From DAIDJM01 sp964250215 (GTDB taxonomy: Bacteria > Pseudomonadota > Alphaproteobacteria > Acetobacterales > Acetobacteraceae): 17,560 bases of DNA. The notes beneath the pieces are model-generated. The model worked only from the letters and a program-made list of their open reading frames with translations. It made no database searches and was not told the DNA's origin. The stretch spans positions 1 through 17,560 of the forward strand of contig CAXUEX010000051.1 of assembly GCA_964250215.1 (NCBI GenBank), in the 5' to 3' direction. The stretch's first letter is position 1, and every line of letters begins with the position of its first letter. Of this stretch, positions 7,252 through 14,849 are shown piece after piece. Position numbers and translations under genes: made by a program.

Positions 7252-8622
7252 ATGGATGGCGGCGGCTATGCGATAGCGGGAATAGCCGAGACCGGTGCGA
7301 GCGGGCGCCTCCGCTTCATCGACCTTTTTGCCGGGTTGGGTGGCTTCCATCGGGCACTCGCGTGTTTGGGGCATAGTTGCGTGTTCGCCTGCGAAGCTGA
7401 TCCGGTGCTCGCGGACCTGTATGAGAAGAATTTCGGTTTACGTCCGCTCGGCGATATTAGAACGGTCCGGCCAAGAGATGTTCCGCCGCACGACGTGCTT
7501 TGCGCAGGCTTTCCATGCCAGAACTTCTCCAAGGCGGGCGAGCAACTTGGTCTGGCATGCCCTCAATACGGCGATTTGACGGATTACATCATCGCCATTC
7601 TCGCTCATCACCGGCCAAGACTTCTCCTTATGGAGAACGTCCCCAACCTAATGCGTCATGAGGGAGGAAAGACCTGGGCGGCCATCCGACGCAAGCTAGA
7701 GGCTTCGGGCTACGACATCTCGGAGCAACGCCTGTCGCCGGACCAGTTCGGTGTTCCTCAGGTGCGCGAGCGCAGTTTCATTGTAGGCCGAAGGGGAGGC
7801 CTTGGACGCTTTCACTGGCCAGCCGGCAAACCGCCTCAGGAATTGACCATTCGCGCAGTTCTGGATAGCAACCCGAGCGAAGCCCGCTACTTAGAACCGC
7901 ATTTCATTAGATATCTGGAAACGTGGCAACTCCTACTCGACGCACTGCCGACAGATGAGGATCTCCCCACCTGGCCAATGTGGGCAATGGAATGGGGTGC
8001 AACATACCCTTACACAGGGGCCACGCCCTATGCACGGTACTTTCGAGGTCTTGGGTCTGCGCGCGGGGCCTTGGGCAGGCCGCTTGCGTGGATGTCACCG
8101 CACCAAGTCTCAGAGGCACTGCCGTCTTACGCTCGGGAGCAATCCGAAGCGTTCCCGGACTGGAAGGTCGGATTTATCCGGAGAAACCGTGAATTCTACC
8201 GCCGGCACATTCGGGTAGTAGATCGTTGGCTGCCCAGGATTGCGGGCTTTTCGCCAAGCTTCCAGAAGATGGAATGGAACTGCAAGGGCGAGGAGCGAAA
8301 CGTTTGGAGCAAGGTGCTCCAATTCCGGGCTTCCGGCATCCGCGTGAAATCAACGCGGCGCGCTCCCTCGTTGGTCGCCATGACGACGAGCCAGGTGCCG
8401 GTTATCGGTTGGGAGCGCCGCTTCATGACGGAGCGCGAATGCTGTCGCCTGCAGAGCATGGGCGATCTTAAGCACTTACCCGGAACGAAAACGGGTGCCT
8501 TCCGGGCCCTCGGCAACGCGGTAAATGTTGAGGTAGTCCGGGCCATCGCTAGCGCGCTCTTCGAGTCGGACGCTCTTGATCTGGCCTGTGTTGGTTCGGT
8601 CCAGGGTGCCACGCGCAGATGA
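7252..8622 (+). CDS. DNA (cytosine-5) methyltransferase, Dcm type
   Basis: This 456-residue C5-cytosine methyltransferase modifies one recognition sequence using SAM. Motif I is DLFAGLGG (24-31), motif IV GFPCQNFS (86-93, nucleophile C89), motif VI ENV (128-130), motif VIII QFGVPQVRER (165-174) and motif X ALGNAVNVE (419-427). The long part between VIII and X should hold the target recognition domain. The ATG at 7252 is the first start after an in-frame stop (7231-7233); a run of seven G (7245-7251) directly precedes it and merges with the ribosome site. It is the first gene of a four-gene operon, with its stop overlapping the next start (ATGA). It presumably marks self DNA for the linked effector genes. 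Confidence 0.95.
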   Translation: MDGGGYAIAGIAETGASGRLRFIDLFAGLGGFHRALACLGHSCVFACEADPVLADLYEKNFGLRPLGDIRTVRPRDVPPHDVLCAGFPCQNFSKAGEQLGLACPQYGDLTDYIIAILAHHRPRLLLMENVPNLMRHEGGKTWAAIRRKLEASGYDISEQRLSPDQFGVPQVRERSFIVGRRGGLGRFHWPAGKPPQELTIRAVLDSNPSEARYLEPHFIRYLETWQLLLDALPTDEDLPTWPMWAMEWGATYPYTGATPYARYFRGLGSARGALGRPLAWMSPHQVSEALPSYAREQSEAFPDWKVGFIRRNREFYRRHIRVVDRWLPRIAGFSPSFQKMEWNCKGEERNVWSKVLQFRASGIRVKSTRRAPSLVAMTTSQVPVIGWERRFMTERECCRLQSMGDLKHLPGTKTGAFRALGNAVNVEVVRAIASALFESDALDLACVGSVQGATRR

Positions 8623-10163
8623 ATGACGTGCTTACCACAAAGCAGCGCGTGAGCATTCGACCCGGGCCGGCAGTCCTCTCGGTGCTTCGGCATCTGAATT
8701 ACAAGCCGTGGTTCGCGCTTGCGGAGTTCGTTGACAATGCGGTGCAAAGCTATAATGCAAACCAAGATGCTCTCCATGCCCTGCACGGGCCGAATTGGCG
8801 CTTGCGAGTCTCCATAACCATCGACAATGCGTTACCGGCGCGAATTTCGATCCGAGACAACGCAGCCGGCATTGCTGCGGCCGACTTCCCTCGCGCGTTC
8901 CGGCCGGCCGTCGTACCCCCGGACGTGTCCGGCTTGAGCGAGTTCGGCATGGGAATGAAAAGCGCGGCTTGCTGGTTCTCACCGCGCTGGCAGGTTCGCA
9001 CCAAGGCGCTCGGCGAGAATATGGCGCGCACGGTCAGGTTCGATGTCGCGCGTATCGTTAACGACGCGATCGAAGAACTCGACATAGACGACAGCCCCTC
9101 CAGGACCGACGCGCACTTTACCGAGATTGTCCTCGACGATCCGCACCATGTTCCGGTCGGGCGTACAGTCGGCAAGATCAAGGATCACCTCACAGACATC
9201 TACCGGGTGTTCGTGCGGGATGGGTCTCTGGAACTGCGGTTCAACGAAGAATCCCTGGTTTATGAGGACCCACCGATCCTAGTGGCCCCGAATGAGCGGG
9301 ACCCCTCATCCGGAAACAGGCATTGGAGGAAGGCGATCGATTTTCCCCTAGGGGGCGGTCAGACAGTGACCGGCTTCGCCGCGCTGCGGGACCCTGGCAA
9401 TCATGCCAGATCTGGTTTCGCACTTTTCAGGCGCGGCCGCTTGATCGAGGGCAGCGGCGAAGATGGATACCGGCCACCCTCTATCTTCGGCTCTGCAGGT
9501 TCGTTTCGCCATCTTCGGCTGTTCGGCGAACTGCACTTGGAAGGGTTCGAGGTTAGCCACACGAAGGACGGCTTTCGATGGGACGAGGATGAAGAGCCAT
9601 TCCTCCAGTTGCTAAAGGAGCATCTCGATACCGATGATCTCCCACTGCTACGACAAGCGGACGCGTTCAGGGCTCTTGCGTCAAAGCGGGACCGCGGCAA
9701 GGTCGCCGCCGAAGCGCTCGCGCGTACCGGCGACGTCATGCAATCCGCCCTCCCCGAAACACTTCCAAAGGTCGCCGATGCGGCGCCTATAGAGACCAGT
9801 TCCGAAACACTGGCACCGCAGCCGATGCTTGCGGAGCGTGAGTTGCGCTTTGACTTCCGGGGGCAGCAATGGATTGTCAACATCGTGCTTTCCGACGATC
9901 CGACTGAGGGCGATTGGCTGACCATCAGCGACAGGGGCGCCACCGATGGTCGGATTGAGACGTTGGAGATCCGCATCGCCATGGCTCACCCGTTCATGGT
10001 GGCGTTCGCGCAAACCCGGACCGACGAGGTCGAGGCGATGATCCGGGTCGGTGCCGCAATGGCTCTTTCGGAAAAGCTCGCCCGGCGCTCCGGCGTCAAG
10101 TTCGCCGGCACCGTGCGACGAAATTTCAACGAGATTCTGCGTGAGGCGCTGTCGAAGCCATGA
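8619..10163 (+). CDS. MORC/MutL-like GHKL ATPase of restriction-like defence operon
   Basis: This 514-residue ATPase has a Bergerat (GHKL) fold at its N-terminus: EFVDN (36-40, N box, Mg/ATP), DNAAGI (80-85, G1) and FGMGMKSA (109-116, G2 lid). A second, less conserved half follows, with a C-terminal domain from about residue 395 that I do not recognise. In comparative-genomic work, prokaryotic MORC/MutL-like ATPases of this kind are encoded beside C5 methylases, Z1 ATPases and PD-(D/E)XK proteins. They are thought to act as ATP-driven DNA clamps or loops in restriction. Here the gene overlaps both neighbours by 4 nt, implying translational coupling and stoichiometric production. No intrinsic nuclease motif is evident, so cutting is probably done by a partner. 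Confidence 0.88.
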   Translation: MNDVLTTKQRVSIRPGPAVLSVLRHLNYKPWFALAEFVDNAVQSYNANQDALHALHGPNWRLRVSITIDNALPARISIRDNAAGIAAADFPRAFRPAVVPPDVSGLSEFGMGMKSAACWFSPRWQVRTKALGENMARTVRFDVARIVNDAIEELDIDDSPSRTDAHFTEIVLDDPHHVPVGRTVGKIKDHLTDIYRVFVRDGSLELRFNEESLVYEDPPILVAPNERDPSSGNRHWRKAIDFPLGGGQTVTGFAALRDPGNHARSGFALFRRGRLIEGSGEDGYRPPSIFGSAGSFRHLRLFGELHLEGFEVSHTKDGFRWDEDEEPFLQLLKEHLDTDDLPLLRQADAFRALASKRDRGKVAAEALARTGDVMQSALPETLPKVADAAPIETSSETLAPQPMLAERELRFDFRGQQWIVNIVLSDDPTEGDWLTISDRGATDGRIETLEIRIAMAHPFMVAFAQTRTDEVEAMIRVGAAMALSEKLARRSGVKFAGTVRRNFNEILREALSKP

Positions 10164-12403
10164 GCCCGGACGATCAGCACGCCGGCAAGCAGCCGCCCTC
10201 GGTCGTAACTCCCGCTGGCGGGGCGCCGCTGCCACCCGGCGTGAAGTGGATGCCGCGCGAAGGGGGCGAGGCTGCGGGCCTGATTGGGCGCAGCAAGCTT
10301 GATAAGCAGGCACGTGCCCAGCTTCTGCAGTCATCTGCCGAAATCCTTGGCTCCGGTGTCAGCCCGGCGACGAAGACCGGCTCCGCTACTGGACTCATCG
10401 TCGGCCAAGTGCAGAGCGGCAAGACCATGTCGTTTACCACCGTCATCGCACTCGCCAGGGATAACGGATTTCCGCTCGTGGTTCTCATCGGAGGCGGCAA
10501 GGATCCTCTGCTAACGCAGTCCCACGACCGGCTCGCCCGCGATCTCGATGTCGAGGGGGGCGACAGCCTCCCGCAATGGAAGATGCGGAAAAACATCCGG
10601 CCGCAGGATGCGCATGACGAACAACTCGTGAAGCAGACCCTGGAGAACTGGGCGGACACGGCGCTTGAGCCGGACGAGAAAGCCACCCTTCTTTTGACGG
10701 TGCTGAAGCAGAACCAGCGACTGCAGGGGCTGACGAATCTGCTGGGGAAATTCGACTTATCGATTACGCCGGTCCTCATCATCGATGACGAGGCGGACCA
10801 AGCAAGCTTGAACACCAAGATTAATCAGGGTCAGGAGAGCACCACTTACAGCCGGCTCCAGGAGCTCCGCCGGACGCTACCCTGCCACACCTATCTCCAA
10901 TACACGGCGACTCCGCAGGCACCGCTTCTCATCAACATAGCGGATACGCTGTCGCCGGATTTTGTGAGAGTGCTTCAGCCGGGCGACGACTATGTCGGGG
11001 GCGGCGAGTTTTTCTCCGGCCGCAGCCACTTCATTCGCGACATCCCCGCTGCCGACATTCCGCCCACGGGCGCGTTTCCGTCGGACCCGCCCTCGAGCAT
11101 GCTAGAGGCAATGCGCCTATTCTTTGTTGGCCTTGCTGCGAGTCGCACCCGGCGTTCCATGCTCATCCACCCGTCGCGCATGCGGTCCGATCACCGGGAT
11201 GTCGTGCAGTGGGTGACCGCAGCGAAGGATGAGTGGCACCGCACCTTGCAGCTTTCGCCGGGTGATCCCGACCGCGCAGCGCTGGTCGACGAGTTCCAGG
11301 AGGCGTATGACGATCTCGCAACCACCGCTGCCGATCTCCCGGCGTTCACCGAAATTGTTGCGAGGCTGCCCCGCGCGCTGCGAAACACCACGCCGATAGA
11401 GTTTAACACCAATGGACGTCCGAAGGCCCCGGAAATCAATTGGCGCGACGCCGAAGGCTGGATTCTCGTCGGTGGCCAGGCGGTTGATCGCGGGTTCACC
11501 GTCGAACTGCTGACCGTGACATACATGCCGCGCGGTGTAGGCGTGGGGAACGCCGACACTTTGCAGCAGAGGGCACGGTTCTTCGGTTACAAACGACGCT
11601 ATCTCGGACTTTGCAGAATTTTCCTGGAGCCCGATACGCGGACCGCCTTCGAGAACTACGTCGAGCATGAGGACATCATGCGCCGGGAGTTGCAACGCTT
11701 CGCCGACACCGGCGAAAATCTACGGACTTGGCGGCGACGTCTGGTCTTGGACGCGAACCTGAAGCCTTGCCGCAAGAGTGTCATATCAGACGATTACATA
11801 CGGGCGCGTCCCGGCGGCGGGTGGTCCCAGCAGCGCGGGGCCGAGATGTCAACCGATGCGATGGCGGCAAATACGGCAGTCGTACATGCGCTGATCAACG
11901 AGTTCGCTTTCGAGCTAGATACGGCCACCTACGTGTCGTCGGAAAGGGCGCAGCAGCACGAGGTCGCGCGCGAGGTGCCGTTGCAGCGCGTCGTGGACAT
12001 GCTTGTCGATTATAGACTGGAGGATCCGAAGGACACTGCAATTTTCACCGGAATCCTGGTAGCTCTGGGGGAGGGGCTGTCTCAAGACCCCAACGCAACA
12101 GCGATGGTTTATAGGATGCGGCCGAACGCGACCGGCGAACGGACGACGACCGGCGGCACTCTTCCGGAAGGCTTCCAGCAAGGGCGAACCGCGCTCTCGG
12201 GTGGCGGAACGGCGTACCCAGGCGACAACGTCTTCATGGACCGCGCACGGCTCACGCTGCAACTGCATACTTACGATCTAAGACGCGATCCCCGCGGACC
12301 GGTTGTAGTGCGCGCCGCGCCATTAATCGCAATCCACATTCCTTCCGCTCTCGCGCGGGCTTGGCTTGTCCAGATTCAGGCCGGGCAGGCAGATACTGCG
12401 TGA
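10160..12403 (+). CDS. Z1-domain superfamily II-type ATPase
   Basis: This 747-residue protein carries a Z1 domain (PF10593-type), a helicase-like ATPase associated with MORC-type restriction operons. Walker A is VGQVQSGKT (81-89), Walker B LIIDDEAD (206-213) and the motif III equivalent YLQYTATPQ (245-253). The later VGGQAVDRGF (437-446) and QQRARFFGYKR (about 468-478) are the characteristic second-lobe and arginine-rich motifs. The C-terminal 250 residues have no motif I recognise. The start overlaps the ATPase stop as ATGA, and the stop overlaps the next gene as GTGA. By family knowledge it would remodel or translocate on DNA with the MORC-like ATPase; a nuclease activity in the Z1 protein itself has been suggested but cannot be read here. 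Confidence 0.92.
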   Translation: MSPDDQHAGKQPPSVVTPAGGAPLPPGVKWMPREGGEAAGLIGRSKLDKQARAQLLQSSAEILGSGVSPATKTGSATGLIVGQVQSGKTMSFTTVIALARDNGFPLVVLIGGGKDPLLTQSHDRLARDLDVEGGDSLPQWKMRKNIRPQDAHDEQLVKQTLENWADTALEPDEKATLLLTVLKQNQRLQGLTNLLGKFDLSITPVLIIDDEADQASLNTKINQGQESTTYSRLQELRRTLPCHTYLQYTATPQAPLLINIADTLSPDFVRVLQPGDDYVGGGEFFSGRSHFIRDIPAADIPPTGAFPSDPPSSMLEAMRLFFVGLAASRTRRSMLIHPSRMRSDHRDVVQWVTAAKDEWHRTLQLSPGDPDRAALVDEFQEAYDDLATTAADLPAFTEIVARLPRALRNTTPIEFNTNGRPKAPEINWRDAEGWILVGGQAVDRGFTVELLTVTYMPRGVGVGNADTLQQRARFFGYKRRYLGLCRIFLEPDTRTAFENYVEHEDIMRRELQRFADTGENLRTWRRRLVLDANLKPCRKSVISDDYIRARPGGGWSQQRGAEMSTDAMAANTAVVHALINEFAFELDTATYVSSERAQQHEVAREVPLQRVVDMLVDYRLEDPKDTAIFTGILVALGEGLSQDPNATAMVYRMRPNATGERTTTGGTLPEGFQQGRTALSGGGTAYPGDNVFMDRARLTLQLHTYDLRRDPRGPVVVRAAPLIAIHIPSALARAWLVQIQAGQADTA

Positions 12404-13380
12404 GCGGCCCGTTTTCGACTCTGCTGGCTGGGCTTTCGGCGCCGGCAGCGTCGGGCAGCTTCCATGTGCTGCGCCTACCCGGCAGCGCAAGCTATTACGC
12501 CGGTCGGGACTCGGCGGGAGCGGCAACGCTCCTGATTGCGGCATCGGGGACGGGCAGGACGGTCCCTCTCAGGCTGGCGGGGATAGAGGCGCGTTTCGGC
12601 ATGGCGTGTCGAGTGGCGGAGCCGGGCGGCTCGGAGAGAACGGAAGCGTTGACCGCCGTTGTGTGCCTTTCGCGGGATCCGGGCGTCGAGGAGTACTTTG
12701 GGCGGGTTGTTGATCTTCTTGTTGGGGTGCTTGGACCAATTCCCACCGTCTCAGCGGTGGCCGCCTCAATCAACGAACTGGTCGAACTGTTCCAGAAACT
12801 GCGACGTCCGCCCCGCAAGCCGATTATGGGACTGGTCGGGGAGCTGCTTATTATTGCTTGTGCCGCAGATGCTGCGGCGGCGGTAGCGGCATGGCGAGGT
12901 GATTCCGACGAGCGCTACGACTTCGCCGTCGCCGACCTGCGGGTCGAATCGAAGGCGTCGTCGTCACGGGTACGGGCACACTTCATATCGGCGGATCAGG
13001 CGGATCCGCCCGCAGGCGTGGTAGGTCTCCTAGTATCGGCCTTCGTCGAACAGACCGGCGGCGGCGCGTCACTGAAAGAGCTTCTGGATCTCATCGAATG
13101 CAGGCTGCCTGGCCACGGAGATGTATTACGCCTGCGCAGCATCGTGGCCGACACCCTCGGACGGGATCTCCCGGTTGCGTTGAGCTGGTCATTCGACATC
13201 GCGGTAGCGCGGTCGTCGCTCGCATGGTTTGACCTTCGTACGATTCCGGCAATTCGCGGCCCACTGCCGGAAGGAGTCTCCGGCGTCCGCTTCACCACCG
13301 ATCTTGCCGGATGCTCACCGGTTTCGGCTGGCGCTCTTGGATCCGTTAGTGCCGCGGCGCGAAGAATGCTTCCGCCTTAG
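12400..13380 (+). CDS. DUF4420-type PD-(D/E)XK protein, probable nuclease of the operon
   Basis: This 326-residue protein matches the PD-(D/E)XK (DUF4420) family that accompanies Z1 and MORC genes. The fold signature is visible: E148 in MGLVGELLII (helix 1), D174 in the strand YDFAVADLR, then E183-S-K185, giving D-x8-E-x-K. The start is GTG at 12400, overlapping the Z1 stop as GTGA; the frame is open to a TTG at 12361, but the overlap pattern of the whole operon favours GTG. It is the best candidate for the DNA-cutting subunit, as the catalytic triad looks intact. The 3' end overlaps the convergent vsr gene by 35 nt. No AIPR-type gene follows, unlike some related systems. Confidence 0.85.
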   Translation: MSGPFSTLLAGLSAPAASGSFHVLRLPGSASYYAGRDSAGAATLLIAASGTGRTVPLRLAGIEARFGMACRVAEPGGSERTEALTAVVCLSRDPGVEEYFGRVVDLLVGVLGPIPTVSAVAASINELVELFQKLRRPPRKPIMGLVGELLIIACAADAAAAVAAWRGDSDERYDFAVADLRVESKASSSRVRAHFISADQADPPAGVVGLLVSAFVEQTGGGASLKELLDLIECRLPGHGDVLRLRSIVADTLGRDLPVALSWSFDIAVARSSLAWFDLRTIPAIRGPLPEGVSGVRFTTDLAGCSPVSAGALGSVSAAARRMLPP

Positions 13381-13816
13381 AGTCAGAACGGCCGACCGTA
13401 TCGGCACCTGGCGGCCCGAGGAACGCGCGTACCTTGCGAAGGACCGCCGGCAAATCAATCAACTCACATTCCCAGATCACGAGATGGCGCCATCCTGCTG
13501 CCTCAAGGCGGATCGAAGTCTGCACGTCGCGCTCCCTGTTCCTGGCCAGCTTGGGCAGCCAGTAGCTCTGTCTCGTGACGGGGACGTTCGCATGGCAGCA
13601 ACCGGAGTGCTGGTGCCAGAAGCATCCGTGCATCAGTATGGCAGCACGGCGTGCCGGGAAAGCAATATCCGGTGTTCCGGGAAGGTCACGCCGGTGCAGG
13701 CGGAAGCGGTAGCCCGATCGGTGAAGTAGCCTCCTGAGCGCGAGTTCTGGTCCGGTATCTTTACTCTTGATGGCACGCATGACGCGGCGGCGTCCGGTAG
13801 TGACCTCCTCAAACAT
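13346..13816 (-). CDS. vsr: Vsr-type very short patch repair endonuclease
   Basis: This 156-residue Vsr nuclease nicks 5' of T in T:G mismatches created by deamination of 5-methylcytosine, protecting against mutation caused by a linked C5 methylase. The family pattern is clear: MRAIKSKDTGPE (13-24), GTPDIAF with catalytic D50, HGCFWHQH (63-70) and WEC (115-117). Residues C65, H70, C73 and C117 fit the zinc site, and H63/H68 the active site of E. coli Vsr. The gene points opposite to the dcm operon and shares 35 nt with the end of DUF4420. In E. coli, vsr overlaps dcm on the same strand; here it is convergent and lies with a broken small gene upstream (stop 6 nt before its ATG). No good ribosome site, so it may depend on translational coupling. 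Confidence 0.9.
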   Translation of the reverse strand: MFEEVTTGRRRVMRAIKSKDTGPELALRRLLHRSGYRFRLHRRDLPGTPDIAFPARRAAILMHGCFWHQHSGCCHANVPVTRQSYWLPKLARNRERDVQTSIRLEAAGWRHLVIWECELIDLPAVLRKVRAFLGPPGADTVGRSDSKAEAFFAPRH

Positions 13817-13822
13817 AACGCG

Positions 13823-14088
13823 TTAGCGAGTTCGTTCGCGGAACGCCTGCGCCGCGTGCTCGAATGTCACCTGAGGCTCGCGCAGCGGGCGCACATTACG
13901 AGTTCCGGCGTTGTGCAGGCGTGCACAGAATGGCTCATCACGGCAATCCAGCCCGAGCTCCCGGTGCGGGCAAGCGCGGCTTCGGCCGCTGCGATGTCCT
14001 CCTCGCTCGGTTTCCGATATCGGCCCAGGGTAGAAAACTCGCCGGTTTCTGTAACGAGGATCCAGCGGGGGTCGCGGGAGTTTGGCAT
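13823..14088 (-). pseudogene. Small gene upstream of vsr, apparent 1-nt frameshift
   Basis: A 73-codon frame starts at 14088 and ends in CARCASLR. At position 13894 the minus strand reads ATGTG; adding one base there (ATGGTG) would give ELVM-VRPLREP followed by QVTFEHAAQAFRERTR and a stop at 13823-13825, making an 88-residue protein. The restored product, beginning MPNSRDPRWILVTETGEFST, resembles short alphaproteobacterial proteins of unknown function whose C-terminus contains VRPLxEP, as I recall them; this is not a checked match. The restored stop lies 6 nt before vsr, as in a natural operon, which supports a real 1-nt deletion or a sequencing error rather than a chance frame. Confidence 0.6.
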
Positions 14089-14158
14089 AGGGGCACCCTG
14101 GGTTCTGACAGATTAGGGCGGCTTTCTCGGTTTAGACACCGTTCATGATAGCCAGAAA

Positions 14159-14485
14159 TCAGACCGAGGTGGGCTGCCGTGGGGCAGGCTTGAAAGGGGC
14201 GACGTTGATCCCGGTCGCCCACTGCCGAGCATGTGCAATGTCATAGCTGTTCTGCATCCGCATCATGGTTTCCATTGAAATCCCGAACGCCTTTTCGATC
14301 CGCACCGCCATCTCGGCGGAGAGGTGAGCGCGTTCGTTCAGGAGCGTCGATAGCGTCGCCCGTGTCACACCGAGCACCTCGGCCGCTCTCGTCACCGACA
14401 GGCCCAGGGGTTCTATAATCTCATGCCTGATGAAGCTGCCCGGATGTGCGGGACGCTTCATCCGAAAACCGGAAACCGCCTTCAT
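14159..14485 (-). CDS. higA: HigA-family antitoxin (XRE repressor)
   Basis: This 108-residue antitoxin has a helix-turn-helix at about residues 29-50 (LSVTRAAEVLGVTRATLSTL) and the family opening HPGSFIRHEIIEPLGLS (14-30). It should bind and neutralise the HigB toxin and repress the operon. ATG at 14485 is chosen because AGGGGG lies 5 nt before it; GTG at 14491 is the alternative and adds two residues. It follows higB on the same strand by 9 nt from the toxin stop. In the HigBA order the toxin gene is first, as here. Confidence 0.93.
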   Translation of the reverse strand: MKAVSGFRMKRPAHPGSFIRHEIIEPLGLSVTRAAEVLGVTRATLSTLLNERAHLSAEMAVRIEKAFGISMETMMRMQNSYDIAHARQWATGINVAPFKPAPRQPTSV

Positions 14486-14494
14486 AGCCACCCC

Positions 14495-14785
14495 CTAGTG
14501 GTAATCCTCATAGTCCAGGTCGACAATCTCGATCTCCTCGCGGTCGATCCAAAACGTTATCCGCCAGTTCTTGGTAACGAGCAGGCTCCAGGTTCCCTTC
14601 CGGTCACCAGTAAGCGGGTGGGCCTTCCAGTTCGGTATTGTCCGCAGCTCATCCTCGCCCCCCATGTCCTGGAGGAAGGAGACGATTCGGCGAACCTTCT
14701 CGACCACTGCCGGCTGGAGACCGCTGGTGTCGTCGTTCTCAATCAACCGCCGAAGCCCTTTATGGACGACGTTCCTGATCTTCAT
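14495..14785 (-). CDS. higB: HigB-family toxin (RelE/ParE superfamily)
   Basis: This 96-residue toxin would be a ribosome-dependent mRNA endonuclease. The family pattern is visible: LKGDRKG-like LTGDRKGTW (58-66), the core strand NWRITFWI (73-80) and the C-terminal VDLDYEDYH (88-96). The catalytic-region basic residues K63 and R75 are kept. It is the first gene of the pair, and its promoter places the transcript start at or next to the ATG, so it is probably translated leaderless. It lies 64 nt downstream of the relaxase gene on the same strand, and presumably stabilises the element. Confidence 0.92.
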   Translation of the reverse strand: MKIRNVVHKGLRRLIENDDTSGLQPAVVEKVRRIVSFLQDMGGEDELRTIPNWKAHPLTGDRKGTWSLLVTKNWRITFWIDREEIEIVDLDYEDYH

Positions 14786-14790
14786 GTGGA

Positions 14791-14819
14791 GACATAGGCT
14801 GCTGACTGTTCGGTGTCAA
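14791..14819 (-). promoter_or_regulatory. higBA promoter
   Basis: On the minus strand TTGACA (14819-14814), a 17-nt spacer and TATGTC (14796-14791) form a near-consensus sigma-70 promoter. The expected start, 6-7 nt beyond the -10, falls on the higB ATG (14785-14783). Confidence 0.75.
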
Positions 14820-14827
14820 GTGACGCC
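14812..14827. promoter_or_regulatory. Candidate HigA operator over the -35
   Basis: GGTGTCA, AG, TGACGCC is an inverted repeat with 7-bp arms and one mismatch, covering the -35 of the higBA promoter. Autoregulation by binding over the promoter is usual for HigA. Confidence 0.5.
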
Positions 14828-14849
14828 ATACAGACTAGGCTCGGCCGGC

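Noticed and set aside
13229..13729. Plus-strand open frame of 166 codons after DUF4420
   Set aside because: Overlaps DUF4420 and is antisense to vsr, with no motif; not a missing AIPR or effector gene.
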